Positions 1 to 7,135 of a DNA stretch of 50,705 nucleotides are shown piece by piece. The DNA comes from Acetobacterium tundrae (GTDB taxonomy: Bacteria > Bacillota > Clostridia > Eubacteriales > Eubacteriaceae). The stretch is from assembly GCF_008086615.1 (NCBI RefSeq), contig NZ_RXYB01000023.1:1-50705 (forward strand), given 5' to 3'. The stretch's first letter is position 1; every line of letters begins with the position of its first letter. The position numbers and the translations under genes were made by a program. The notes beneath the pieces are model-generated. The model was given only the letters and a program-made list of their open reading frames with translations. It was not told the origin of the DNA and did no database searches.

Positions 1-99
1 TTATTAATCTTGATTTTTTACACAAGAAGCATGAAAAAACGACAGGCGCACATCTTTGAATTAAGAGAAAAGATCGCAGAAAATGATCATAGAAATTAA
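1..99 (+). CDS. C-terminal end of an unidentified membrane protein (partial)
   Basis: Reading frame 1 is open from the first base to a TAA at 97-99, giving 32 residues. It starts with a short hydrophobic run (LLILIFY), followed by a charged tail rich in Lys, Arg and Glu. This fits the last membrane segment and cytoplasmic tail of a membrane protein whose body lies upstream of the window. It lies 26 bases before the next small membrane protein in the same direction, so the two may form one operon. The family cannot be named from this fragment. Confidence 0.45.
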   Translation, partial: LLILIFYTRSMKKRQAHIFELREKIAENDHRN

Positions 100-125
100 G
101 AAAGAAATAAAATTAAAAGGAGAAA

Positions 126-332
126 ATGAAAATGTTTGATGCAATTTTTACACACTCAACATTAGGATTTTGTATTTGGGATATCCCATCTTTAATTGTA
201 CTGATAGCAATTGTTGCTATTTTCATTGTGCATCGCCACAATCAGAAAAAACGCGAGAAGGATTTTGAAGATCAATTAGCGGAACGATGGGCGGATGAAT
301 CGGTGGATACCGGGAGAACCAGACGCTCATAA
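126..332 (+). CDS. Small single-pass membrane protein, unknown function
   Basis: 68 residues. The ATG at 126 follows an AAGGAG-type ribosome site at 117-122. One strong membrane helix lies at about residues 22-35 (IPSLIVLIAIVAIFIVH), followed by a highly charged tail (HNQKKREKDFEDQ) that ends in several Arg residues. The layout is an N-terminal anchor with a cytoplasmic basic/acidic tail. It directly follows another membrane protein end, so it may be a small accessory subunit of that protein. I do not recognise the family. A hairpin at 350-379 ends the unit. Confidence 0.6.
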   Translation: MKMFDAIFTHSTLGFCIWDIPSLIVLIAIVAIFIVHRHNQKKREKDFEDQLAERWADESVDTGRTRRS

Positions 333-349
333 AAGAAATTCTCAAACGG

Positions 350-379
350 TGCCTGGTACACTAACTTGTTGACCAGGCA
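350..379 (+). terminator. Hairpin after the small membrane protein gene
   Basis: TGCCTGGT (350-357) pairs exactly with ACCAGGCA (372-379). The stem is followed by TTATAAAAAAA rather than a clean T run. It sits 18 bases after the stop of the upstream gene, so it is a plausible but not ideal intrinsic terminator. Confidence 0.4.
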
Positions 380-387
380 TTATAAAA

Positions 388-480
388 AAAGAAGACGACC
401 TGAGTTTGAACCGACCCCCAAAAGTTAGACCAAAAATCTAACAATTGGAGGTCGGTTCAAACTCAGGTCGTCTTTTCTTT
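388..480. repeat. Long inverted repeat made of two facing IS3-type ends
   Basis: A 25-base arm at 392-416 is repeated exactly in inverted form at 450-474. The 33-base loop holds a second nested pair, GTTAGA (424-429) and TCTAAC (437-442). The inner part of each arm reads TGAACCGACC, and the left copy continues CCCAAAAGTTAGA. This is the style of terminal repeats of IS3-family elements. The simplest reading is an IS3 relative whose whole interior is lost, leaving the two ends face to face as a MITE-like relic. It could also act as a strong bidirectional terminator, since a T-rich run follows the right arm. Confidence 0.5.
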
Positions 481-640
481 ATAGACTTTAGTCTGTTGAG
501 TAGCGTATAGTACACGAAACAATAAACCACCTGCTATGCGGGTGAAAGACATAAGGGTTATACCAAAAAATCACCTTTCCATTTAAGATAGAGATGTTCA
601 GGCTCTATCAAAGTAAGCGCTCAATAACACGGTGTCTTAC
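481..640 (+). other. IS200/IS605-like end remnant, no gene
   Basis: No credible gene. The stretch contains AGACTTTAGTCT near 483 and a short hairpin CACCTGC-TAT-GCGGGTG at 528-544, followed by a run of about 60 bases ending in GGCTCTATC. Short subterminal hairpins of this kind are typical of IS200-type elements. A related AGACTAAAGTCT segment lies at about 46759. No TnpA gene is present. The assignment is by resemblance only. Confidence 0.3.
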
Positions 641-845
641 ATTCCTAAAAAATCCATGAGATATATTGATTTACAATTAAAAATGACCAGCAATTCACGT
701 TTAAAAAAGACCACTCGAATCGTTTCTTTCAGCAATGACAATAATGAAGCCCAAAAAATAATGACGTTTAAAATTGACCACCTGCCAAATTTAAATTACC
801 ATACTTTTGAGACATCTCGAAAGGTGGGACAAAGGAGTGAAAAAT

Positions 846-2336
846 TTGCAACAATGGGCAGCGGTTCAGGAACTGCATCGAAAAAAAATTCCGATTGCAC
901 AAATCGCAAGAGAATTGGGTATGACGCGAAACACGGTAAAAAAACTAATCAAACAAAAGGAGGAACCCAAATATACAAGAACTACCTATCCATCAAAGAT
1001 GGAGCCTTACCTGGATAAAATTATCGACTGGCGGACATTGCCGGAATATGATTTTAATGGAACACGGATCTACAGAGAATTACAGAAAATAGGTTATGAA
1101 GGATCGATTAATCCCTTATATCGGGCATTAAAACGAATTGATGAACAAAGCAGAAGCTATATACCAATAGCTACGGTTCGCATTGAAACACCCGTTGGTG
1201 ATCAGGCTCAATTCGACTGGTCGCCTTATGATATGGTGATTGGTCAGGAAATAAAAAGGGTCTATTGTTTCACGATGATTTTAGCAGCCTGCCGGAAAAA
1301 AGCGGTCTGCTTTTCACTGACCTGCGATGGTGAAGCCATTTACGAAGCGATTCAGGAGTTGTTTGATGATTTGGGAGGGGTTACTCTGGAACTTCTCATC
1401 GATAATCCAAAGGCACTGGTGATTGATAATAATTATCAAAGCGAGGAAGAAATACGTTACAATCCGAAAGCGCTGCTGCTTGCAGCCCATTTGGGAATGG
1501 AACTGAATGCCTGCAACTGTTACTGGCCAAGAACCAAGGGAAAGGTGGAAAAGCCTTACCAGTACATTGAAGAACAGTTTATCAAAGGCAATCCATTTAA
1601 AACCATGGAAGCCTTAAACTTTGAGGGAAAAGCATTCATCAATGCGTGGAATCATGAAACACATTCAACCACCAGGCGTATTCCCAACGAATACTTTGAA
1701 ACAGAAGAAAAACAGGCCTTACTTCCCCTTCCACCGAAACGACTGCGGTTTAAACCCCTTATTAATCGCATTGTCAGCAATGACAGTTATATCCATATCA
1801 ATACCAATCAATACAGTCTGCTCGTTGACTATGTGGCTCAGACCATCCGGTATCGGATTGTGTATGGTTTTCGCATTGAAGTTTATACCGGGGATGATCA
1901 GAGGATTCTCACCGTTGAAGCATTCGATGGACGTCATGGTTTATTCAAGCAGGAAGAACATTATGCGGCCATTGCCCCCCGGGCAAGTAAATCCATTCCT
2001 CAGATTCGTCGTGACTTTACCCGATTGTTTGAAAATGGGCAGCGCTATCTGGACGAAGCCAGCCATCATTTTCAGCAGCCAACCTATCATGCCCGAAAGA
2101 TTCTAGAGCTCACAGATCTGTATAAACCAGAGGATCTGGATCAGGTACTGGGTTATGGACTAGCCCATGGTTTGCTCGATATCAAAGCCATTAAACGGCT
2201 GTTACGGGATCATTTCTTTGAAATCATTTCTCAAAACAAAGAAATGTCAACAAAAATGGAAGTGCGTGAACATGAATCGGAATTGATTCGAAACTGCGAT
2301 TATTATGAAATACAGCAGGAGGAGATTACGCTATGA
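846..2336 (+). CDS. istA: IS21-family transposase IstA
   Basis: DDE transposase that cuts and joins the ends of the IS21 element together with IstB. The N-terminal helix-turn-helix (IPIAQIARELGMTRNTVKKL) lies at about residues 15-34. An integrase core follows, including the typical DQAQFDWS motif and a DDLGGVTLELLIDNPKA region. A glutamate lies in the GKVEKPYQYIEEQF segment. The frame is open further upstream, but a TTG at 846 with GGAG at 834-837 is the best start and gives 496 residues. GTG at 837 is an alternative. The stop overlaps the istB start (ATGA type), as in other IS21 elements. The gene appears intact. Confidence 0.85.
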   Translation: MQQWAAVQELHRKKIPIAQIARELGMTRNTVKKLIKQKEEPKYTRTTYPSKMEPYLDKIIDWRTLPEYDFNGTRIYRELQKIGYEGSINPLYRALKRIDEQSRSYIPIATVRIETPVGDQAQFDWSPYDMVIGQEIKRVYCFTMILAACRKKAVCFSLTCDGEAIYEAIQELFDDLGGVTLELLIDNPKALVIDNNYQSEEEIRYNPKALLLAAHLGMELNACNCYWPRTKGKVEKPYQYIEEQFIKGNPFKTMEALNFEGKAFINAWNHETHSTTRRIPNEYFETEEKQALLPLPPKRLRFKPLINRIVSNDSYIHINTNQYSLLVDYVAQTIRYRIVYGFRIEVYTGDDQRILTVEAFDGRHGLFKQEEHYAAIAPRASKSIPQIRRDFTRLFENGQRYLDEASHHFQQPTYHARKILELTDLYKPEDLDQVLGYGLAHGLLDIKAIKRLLRDHFFEIISQNKEMSTKMEVREHESELIRNCDYYEIQQEEITL

Positions 2337-3129
2337 ATGCATTGTCAGCACCTGGACCGGATGATTATATTCAAACACAACTGAAACGTTTTAAGCTGGT
2401 GGATATGCGGGAAAACGGCGATGAAATCATTCAGGACGCCATCACCAAAAATTTAGGCTATAAAGAATTTCTGATTAAACTCATACAAGTCGAAGAAGAA
2501 GGAAAAAAACGTCGATTAACTGAAAAGCTGATTTTAAAAGCCGGTTTCAATTATCTAAAGACTCTGGATGACATTGATTATGCCTTCAATGATCAGATCC
2601 AGCACCAGAAAATACGGGAACTGGGAACACTCGCCTTTATGGAAAAACAGGAAAATATTATTATTATCGGGCCACCCGGCGTAGGTAAAAGCATGATTGC
2701 AACCGGTATTGGATTGAATGCCTGCAAAGCCGGTAAAACTGTCCGATTCACCAATGCCAAGGAACTGACGGATCAGCTGGGCGATGCGTTGAAAAAAGGA
2801 AATCTGAAGCAGGCTCTGGCCCACTGGAGAAAACACAACTTTTGATTATTGACGAATTATCGTATTTAAAAATGGACAGAGAAAAAGAGAGTATCTTCTT
2901 TCAAATCATTCGCCAACGATATGAAAAGCACTCCCTTATCATCACAACAAACCTTCCCATGGGTAGATGGGACGAAGTATTTACGGGCCAATTGGCGGCA
3001 ACCGCTATCCTCGATCGATTGGTTCATCATTGTCATGTCCTCAGTATAACAGGTGATAGTTTTCGTGTCAAAGGGGAAAATTATCAGAGAGAAAAAAGAA
3101 CATTACACAAGGAAAAGGAGGATCAATAA
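2333..3129 (+). pseudogene. istB: IS21 helper ATPase IstB, broken by a one-base frameshift
   Basis: IstB is the AAA+ helper ATPase of IS21 transposition. The first part (2333-2845) carries the Walker A motif GPPGVGKS at about residue 113. The second part (from 2842, another frame) begins with the Walker B region LIIDELSYL and continues through LIITTNLPMGRWDEVF. The frame changes at an A run near 2832-2836, where one extra A would restore HWRK-TQLLIIDEL as one protein of about 265 residues. This is either a real one-base deletion, a sequencing error, or less likely ribosomal slippage. All family regions are otherwise present. Confidence 0.8.
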
Positions 3130-3528
3130 ATGCCGGGAATCTATCGTGATTATGAAAAAATTATTGAAATTTACAATGCAACCGGAAGTAAAGATGCCCA
3201 GACCTTCATCCATGATACCTATGGCACTCAAAATCCCTGGGCTTTGATCAGTCGGATGAAAAAATTCAGTTATGATAAAAACAGTCAAAAATTCATAAAA
3301 AATCAAGTGTCCACTGAAACCGCTGTTTTTCTCAATCTTGACGATTTATGCCAAATCAGGGCCCAAACGCAAACACCGGATACCCAACTGAACGACTTAT
3401 ACCAAGAGCTTGTTCAGGAAAAGCTACTACTGCTGTTACATTATGTTAAACTGGATACGGTTGGTCGAATGGTATCCATCAACAAAAATCGTTTGACAAC
3501 CGACGGTTATCAACTGAAACTGGAATAG
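3130..3528 (+). CDS. Third ORF of the IS21-type element, unknown function
   Basis: 132 residues. The ATG at 3130 follows the strong site AAGGAGGATC and comes right after the istB stop, inside the terminal repeats, so it belongs to the element. The N-terminal part (YRDYEKIIEIYNATGSKDA) looks like a small helical DNA-binding or clamp region. The rest is helical with a Leu-rich run (EKLLLLLHYVKL). Classical IS21 elements have only istA and istB, so this is an accessory or passenger gene. I do not recognise a named family. Confidence 0.6.
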   Translation: MPGIYRDYEKIIEIYNATGSKDAQTFIHDTYGTQNPWALISRMKKFSYDKNSQKFIKNQVSTETAVFLNLDDLCQIRAQTQTPDTQLNDLYQELVQEKLLLLLHYVKLDTVGRMVSINKNRLTTDGYQLKLE

Positions 3529-3655
3529 GGTTTCACTGATCAATTTTAAACGTAAAAAACAAATCCAGATGGTCAAATTTCAACGTAAAAGATACGATTC
3601 ACGAAAAATAATCATCTGGATTTTAAAAATCATAGTCTGGTCGAGTTTAAACGTA

Positions 3656-3880
3656 ACCATTAAGGACGATGCCTTTGGATCAGACAAAATAGTATACTCG
3701 AATGATATTACAAAAATTACCCTGCCGGAAAATGTCACAATCAATGAAACAAACATCCATTCCATGGGAAAATATGGTGCAGGATTTAAAGCGGCTTATA
3801 AAAACGTAATATCCGGCGGCAAGGGCACCTACACCTGTAATCCTTTCTCGCGACTCCCCAGGTCAAAACAATTAGAATAA
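3656..3880 (+). pseudogene. C-terminal remnant of a BspA-like leucine-rich repeat surface protein
   Basis: The frame ends at a TAA at 3878-3880. It carries a pattern like the last repeat of BspA/LRR_5 surface proteins: DDAFGSDKIVYS, ITLPENVTI, then GAGFKAAYKN and GKGTYTCNP. In this family the final repeat is often followed by FxxAYxxxGxxAGTYT, which this matches well. Only the tail remains, next to the right end of the IS21 element, so insertion or a later deletion removed the front. The same frame runs back into the IS end from 3569, but that part is probably not meaningful protein. Confidence 0.45.
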
Positions 3881-3954
3881 ATCGGATTAAGATAATTGTT
3901 GTATATCGAGAATGGATACTTATTTCAATACTGGTGAAACAAAACATCGATTAA

Positions 3955-3992
3955 CAAGAACACAATTGGCGTACTCTCCGATTGTGTTCTTG
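3955..3992. terminator. Perfect 12-base stem-loop between convergent units
   Basis: CAAGAACACAAT (3955-3966) pairs exactly with ATTGTGTTCTTG (3981-3992) around a 14-base loop. It lies between the LRR remnant on the plus strand and the end of the MATE gene on the minus strand. It could terminate transcription from either side, although the T runs are weak. Confidence 0.5.
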
Positions 3993-4028
3993 GAATAAAA
4001 GCACATTTTTGCGGTACCATTTATTAGA

Positions 4029-5468
4029 TCACTTCTTAAAATAATGCGATTTAACTCTTGACTTTAATAACTTCAATCGATTTGCTTCGGTTTGATTCAA
4101 GCTTCTTTGAATTTTTACTAAACTACCGCTTACATCTTCACTCATTTCTTGGGTCATAATATTTTGTAAAATTATGGTTGCGATAACAAGCATAATCAGA
4201 TCTGTAGTGGCTTCAGCATAAATATATCCCCAAAAGCCAATATAATTATTCATAATTAAAAGCACAGGTATAAATAAAATACCTTGATGTGATACCGGAA
4301 TAATAAGAGCCGGAATGGCCTTTCCCATGGATTGGACTGTAACGGCGCAAATTAATAATATTCCTAATAAAGGTAAAGACCACTTTAAAGCACGTAGAAC
4401 CGTCCCTCCTGCTACAATTACCGTTGGATCATTCGTAAATACACTAATGATTTCCTCTGAAAATCCCCCTAAAATCAACGTTAAAGCAATACCAATAAAC
4501 GTGGTAATGACGATAGCTTTTTTGAAAACATCCTTAACCCTTCCATAATCCCCTGCTCCATAACTATATCCAATCAATGGTTGACACCCTGCAGCAAATC
4601 CAAATAAAAGAGAAGTTCCAATAGTCATTACCTTGCTTGCAACCCCAAGGCTTGCCAAAATAATATCACTGTAAGAAGCGGCAATATTATTACTGACGAT
4701 AATTGCAATACTCATAGCAAATTGAGCCACACTTACTGGAATTCCAATAATAAATATTTCTTTCCAAATTAATTTATCAAAACAAAAATCTCGGATGCGA
4801 ATTTTCAATAATGTTTTCCCACTAAAATAGCAATACCCATAATATAGTAAGGCAACCAAATGCCCTATTATAGTGGCAAAGGCAGCTCCTTTAATGCCCA
4901 ACCCCAAAATAAAAATGGGATCTAAAATAATATTAATTATGGTCCCAAGCAAGGTCCCATTCATTGTAATTATTGCTGAGCCTTCTGAACAAAGCAACTG
5001 ACCTAGGATAATATTTCCCATAATAGGCAGGGTTCCTAAAAGTAAGATACTGATATAATCAAGAGCAAATGGAAACGTTTGCTCACTAGCTCCAAGAATA
5101 TAAGTTATCGGTGTAATTAACGTAAACCCCAGAACCATCGTCAATAATCCAAGTATAACATAAATCCCGACTCCAATTGCCAATACGCGGTTTGCATTTT
5201 TTTCATTATTAGCGCCCAGGCATCGAGAAATATAAGAAGCTCCACCTGCAGCGACAATGCCAGCCATGGCTGACATTATCATAAAAACAGGCTGTACAAT
5301 GGTGCCTGCAGCCAGTTGAGTTGAGTCATTTAAAAGTCCGATAAAAAAAATGTCAATCAAATTATAAAAAACGCGCGCCATCATTCCCAGAATGATCGGA
5401 AAGGTAAGTTTAAAAATAGCATTGGATGTGGGTTCCTTTAGTAATAAAAACAGTCGTTTATCTTCCAC
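4029..5468 (-). CDS. MATE-family multidrug/cation antiporter
   Basis: 479 residues, about 12 hydrophobic segments, full length for the MATE family. These are cytoplasmic-membrane exporters that move drugs or cationic metabolites out in exchange for Na+ or H+. The start region reads EPTSNAIFKLTFPIILGMM, followed by the typical FYNLIDIFFIG segment and GGASYISRCLGANN at the first loop. The second half repeats the layout (GFAAGCQPLIGYSYGAGDYGR). The start is GTG at 5468, preceded by GGAGA on the minus strand. A small broken ORF lies upstream on the same strand. The substrate cannot be told from sequence. Confidence 0.88.
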   Translation of the reverse strand: MEDKRLFLLLKEPTSNAIFKLTFPIILGMMARVFYNLIDIFFIGLLNDSTQLAAGTIVQPVFMIMSAMAGIVAAGGASYISRCLGANNEKNANRVLAIGVGIYVILGLLTMVLGFTLITPITYILGASEQTFPFALDYISILLLGTLPIMGNIILGQLLCSEGSAIITMNGTLLGTIINIILDPIFILGLGIKGAAFATIIGHLVALLYYGYCYFSGKTLLKIRIRDFCFDKLIWKEIFIIGIPVSVAQFAMSIAIIVSNNIAASYSDIILASLGVASKVMTIGTSLLFGFAAGCQPLIGYSYGAGDYGRVKDVFKKAIVITTFIGIALTLILGGFSEEIISVFTNDPTVIVAGGTVLRALKWSLPLLGILLICAVTVQSMGKAIPALIIPVSHQGILFIPVLLIMNNYIGFWGYIYAEATTDLIMLVIATIILQNIMTQEMSEDVSGSLVKIQRSLNQTEANRLKLLKSRVKSHYFKK

Positions 5469-5610
5469 TTGTTTTCTCCAATCTATTTGATTAGCTTTCT
5501 GGCTTCATCATAAACATATAATTCCTCTGAAATACTCTCAAATAAGGCTTCAGTAACGTGAATTTCTCGTTTAAAATCTACTTACGTGCAATCCATTGAG
5601 TTCTCCTAAC

Positions 5611-5790
5611 TCATGGTAAGGTCTGCGACTTTTTTTCAAGCAAAATATTTTGGGCCTTGATTTTAACACTGTCAATATTATAACCAGTGATGACCGAAAC
5701 AATGGATAGCAAATTATCTTGATCCCCCAGTCTGATAGGCATGGAGTGAAACAGTCCAATGGTACTTTTTTTTGAAGTTGTTATTTCCAT
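5611..5790 (-). CDS. Short ORF or 5' stump upstream of the MATE gene, unknown
   Basis: 59 residues starting MEITTSKKSTIGLFHSMP at ATG 5790. A good ribosome site (GAGAGGAAA) lies 7-8 bases upstream on the minus strand. The stop is at 5611-5613. The well-placed ribosome site argues for a real start. The abrupt end, with short open pieces in other frames down to about 5480, suggests the front part of a broken gene. No family is recognised. Confidence 0.3.
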   Translation of the reverse strand: MEITTSKKSTIGLFHSMPIRLGDQDNLLSIVSVITGYNIDSVKIKAQNILLEKKSQTLP

Positions 5791-5854
5791 GTGTAAGTTT
5801 CCTCTCGTTTTTTAAAAGTTAAGTTTACTTGGCTCTAGGGGACCTCAGACATCT

Positions 5855-6157
5855 TCAGTTCGTTTTTTTTCGTTTTTCTTTGGGAACAATAGCCAAAGTA
5901 AAGCCCAATGGATCAAGGAGTTTAAACAGGGTATCAATTTTTGGAATTGCCTTAAGGTTTTCTAAGCGTGCAATAGCCGGTTGTTTTAAACCAGTTAAAT
6001 CAGCAAGCTTCTTTTGAGACATTCCACTCTTTTCACGGGCTTCAATCAGTTTACTGATAAGGGCCACCTCAAACTCAATTTCAGCTCTCTTTGAATCGCT
6101 CACGAAACTGGGATCATAAAGACCGCTAAACTCTTCATTTCCTATTTTAATACTCAT
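5855..6157 (-). CDS. higA: HigA-type antitoxin, XRE-family DNA-binding protein
   Basis: 100 residues with a complete XRE-type helix-turn-helix at about residues 45-70 (MSQKKLADLTGLKQPAIARL). The tail (IPKIDTLFKLLDPLGFTLAI) is typical of HigA-like antitoxins that bind their own promoter and neutralise a RelE/HigB-fold toxin. The start ATG at 6157 has the site AAAGGA. Directly upstream on the same strand is a decayed HigB-like toxin (6210-6445), matching the usual toxin-first order. Since the toxin looks dead, this gene may be an orphan antitoxin. Confidence 0.8.
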   Translation of the reverse strand: MSIKIGNEEFSGLYDPSFVSDSKRAEIEFEVALISKLIEAREKSGMSQKKLADLTGLKQPAIARLENLKAIPKIDTLFKLLDPLGFTLAIVPKEKRKKTN

Positions 6158-6209
6158 TTTAGCTTGTCCTTTCTATGAAATCGCTCATATTGCGTTTAGC
6201 TTTATCTAT

Positions 6210-6445
6210 TTACTTTTGTGGAGTCTTTCGAGATTTCTTGTGGAAGTAATGAAGCAAAACAAATGTTTCTTCTTTCCAATAAAAGAAAAACATTCGGTCT
6301 GATAAAGGTCTAAGTTTCCAAATGGAGTCATCAATGTGTTTAACAGTTGGGTTGCCGATCCTTATTCCATATCCTACAATGATCGAATATAGGCAGTGAT
6401 CTTAGTAAATTTGAATGCGATCCTGTTTGATTGGACTGGATCTGA
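6210..6445 (-). pseudogene. higB: Decayed HigB/RelE-type toxin gene
   Basis: Minus-strand remnants of a HigB-like mRNA interferase. The upstream piece reads AFKFTKITAYIRSL. In another frame the downstream piece reads GYGIRIGNPTVKHIDDSIW, then KLRPLSDRMFFFYW, then FVLLHYFHKKSRKTPQK, ending at a TAA (6210-6212). These blocks follow the family order KFTKI..YI, G.RIG.P..KHI, W.LRP..DR, FVLLH.F.KK. A frameshift near 6375-6385 and loss of the N-terminal part make the gene non-functional. It precedes higA, as in a normal higBA operon. Confidence 0.65.
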
Positions 6446-6940
6446 CTTTTATTCCCTTACTGGTTCATTTCTGTTTGAATCTTTATAAAATAATATTACT
6501 TTAAATATATCAATTTCTTTATTATATGAATAATAACATATTTGTTATATATTGACAATGCTTTTGTGCTATATATAGAATTTTTAGAACGATTAGAAAG
6601 AAAAAGCTCTGCAGTAGAGCCTGATTCAATTCCATCTGTAAAGCTTATTTTTGTTTCCTCTTTTGTTTTATACTACCCTCAATAAGTTGAGTCAATAAAG
6701 AAAAGAATTATTCTTTTCCTTATTGAGAAGGCAAGAGAAAAAGAAGCAAAAAAAAATCTACCCATTCGTCAGAATGCCTTAAGCATTTTATAGTGCTGTT
6801 GGAGGTGTAGAAGCACAAGAAGTTAATAACCAAATTGCTGATAGTGAATTTCAGATTAAATCCGACTATTATTTTGAGCTATGAGTGATTGATGATGTTT
6901 TAGGCCTTATGTTATAACTTTTAGGGAGTTTTTCAGAGTT
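6446..6940. other. Intergenic stretch with an A/T-rich hairpin, no confident gene
   Basis: No credible gene. A TTGACA at about 6553 is followed by AT-rich DNA that could be a promoter, but nothing obvious lies downstream. An imperfect 15-base inverted repeat (6693-6707 with 6711-6725) can form a hairpin, and CTCAATAAG at 6679 offers an alternative partner for its right arm. A short open frame ending near 6883 (GGVEAQEVNNQIADSEFQI) may be the tail of a lost gene. I cannot name it. Confidence 0.3.
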
Positions 6941-6944
6941 GATT

Positions 6945-7012
6945 TGAGATTAGACATGACGATAATTCATAAGATTAATTGTCACCTTGAACCGGTACGG
7001 CCCACTGGTGGG
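6945..7012 (+). repeat. Dispersed repeat copy A (core TTGTCACCTTGAACCGG)
   Basis: The core starts at 6979 and matches the other copies through GGTACGG. The left flank ATGACGATAATTCATAAG resembles the ATGACGATAG flank of copies B and F. After the core the sequence departs from the family and forms CCCACTGGTGGG, a small palindrome. This copy therefore marks an edge where the right part of the repeat was replaced. It lies downstream of the MFS gene end. Confidence 0.7.
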
Positions 7013-7135
7013 ATAGTGCGCTCTGAATTAGTTATTATCAGGTTAATCCTGACCTTGTGCTAGTTGAATCATATGTTCGACATTTGAATGAGTTCTCTGG
7101 TCTGGTCGCTGCCTTAGGGACATAGAAGAAATTTA

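Larger units (their letters stand above)
660..3660 (+). mobile_element. IS21-family insertion sequence with an extra third ORF
   Basis: The element contains istA, a frameshifted istB and a third ORF in one direction. Both ends carry repeated binding-site-like motifs in inverted orientation. The left copies are ACGTTTAAAAAAGACCAC (from 697) and ACGTTTAAAATTGACCAC (from 764). The right copies are TGATCAATTTTAAACGT (3537-3553), TGGTCAAATTTCAACGT (3570-3586) and TGGTCGAGTTTAAACGT (3638-3654). Multiple transposase sites near the ends are known for IS21-type elements. The exact tips and target duplication could not be fixed, so the outer coordinates are approximate. Confidence 0.7.

Noticed and set aside
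388-480. CRISPR-like array
   Set aside because: The structure is one inverted repeat, not a series of direct repeats with spacers. No CRISPR array was found anywhere in the window.
632-1018. 128-residue open frame at the left end of the IS21 element
   Set aside because: It overlaps istA in another frame, is built of low-complexity Lys/Thr/Ser and covers the terminal repeats; no family features.
1621-2106. 161-residue open frame inside istA
   Set aside because: It lies fully inside the clearly coding istA in a different frame and has no ribosome site.
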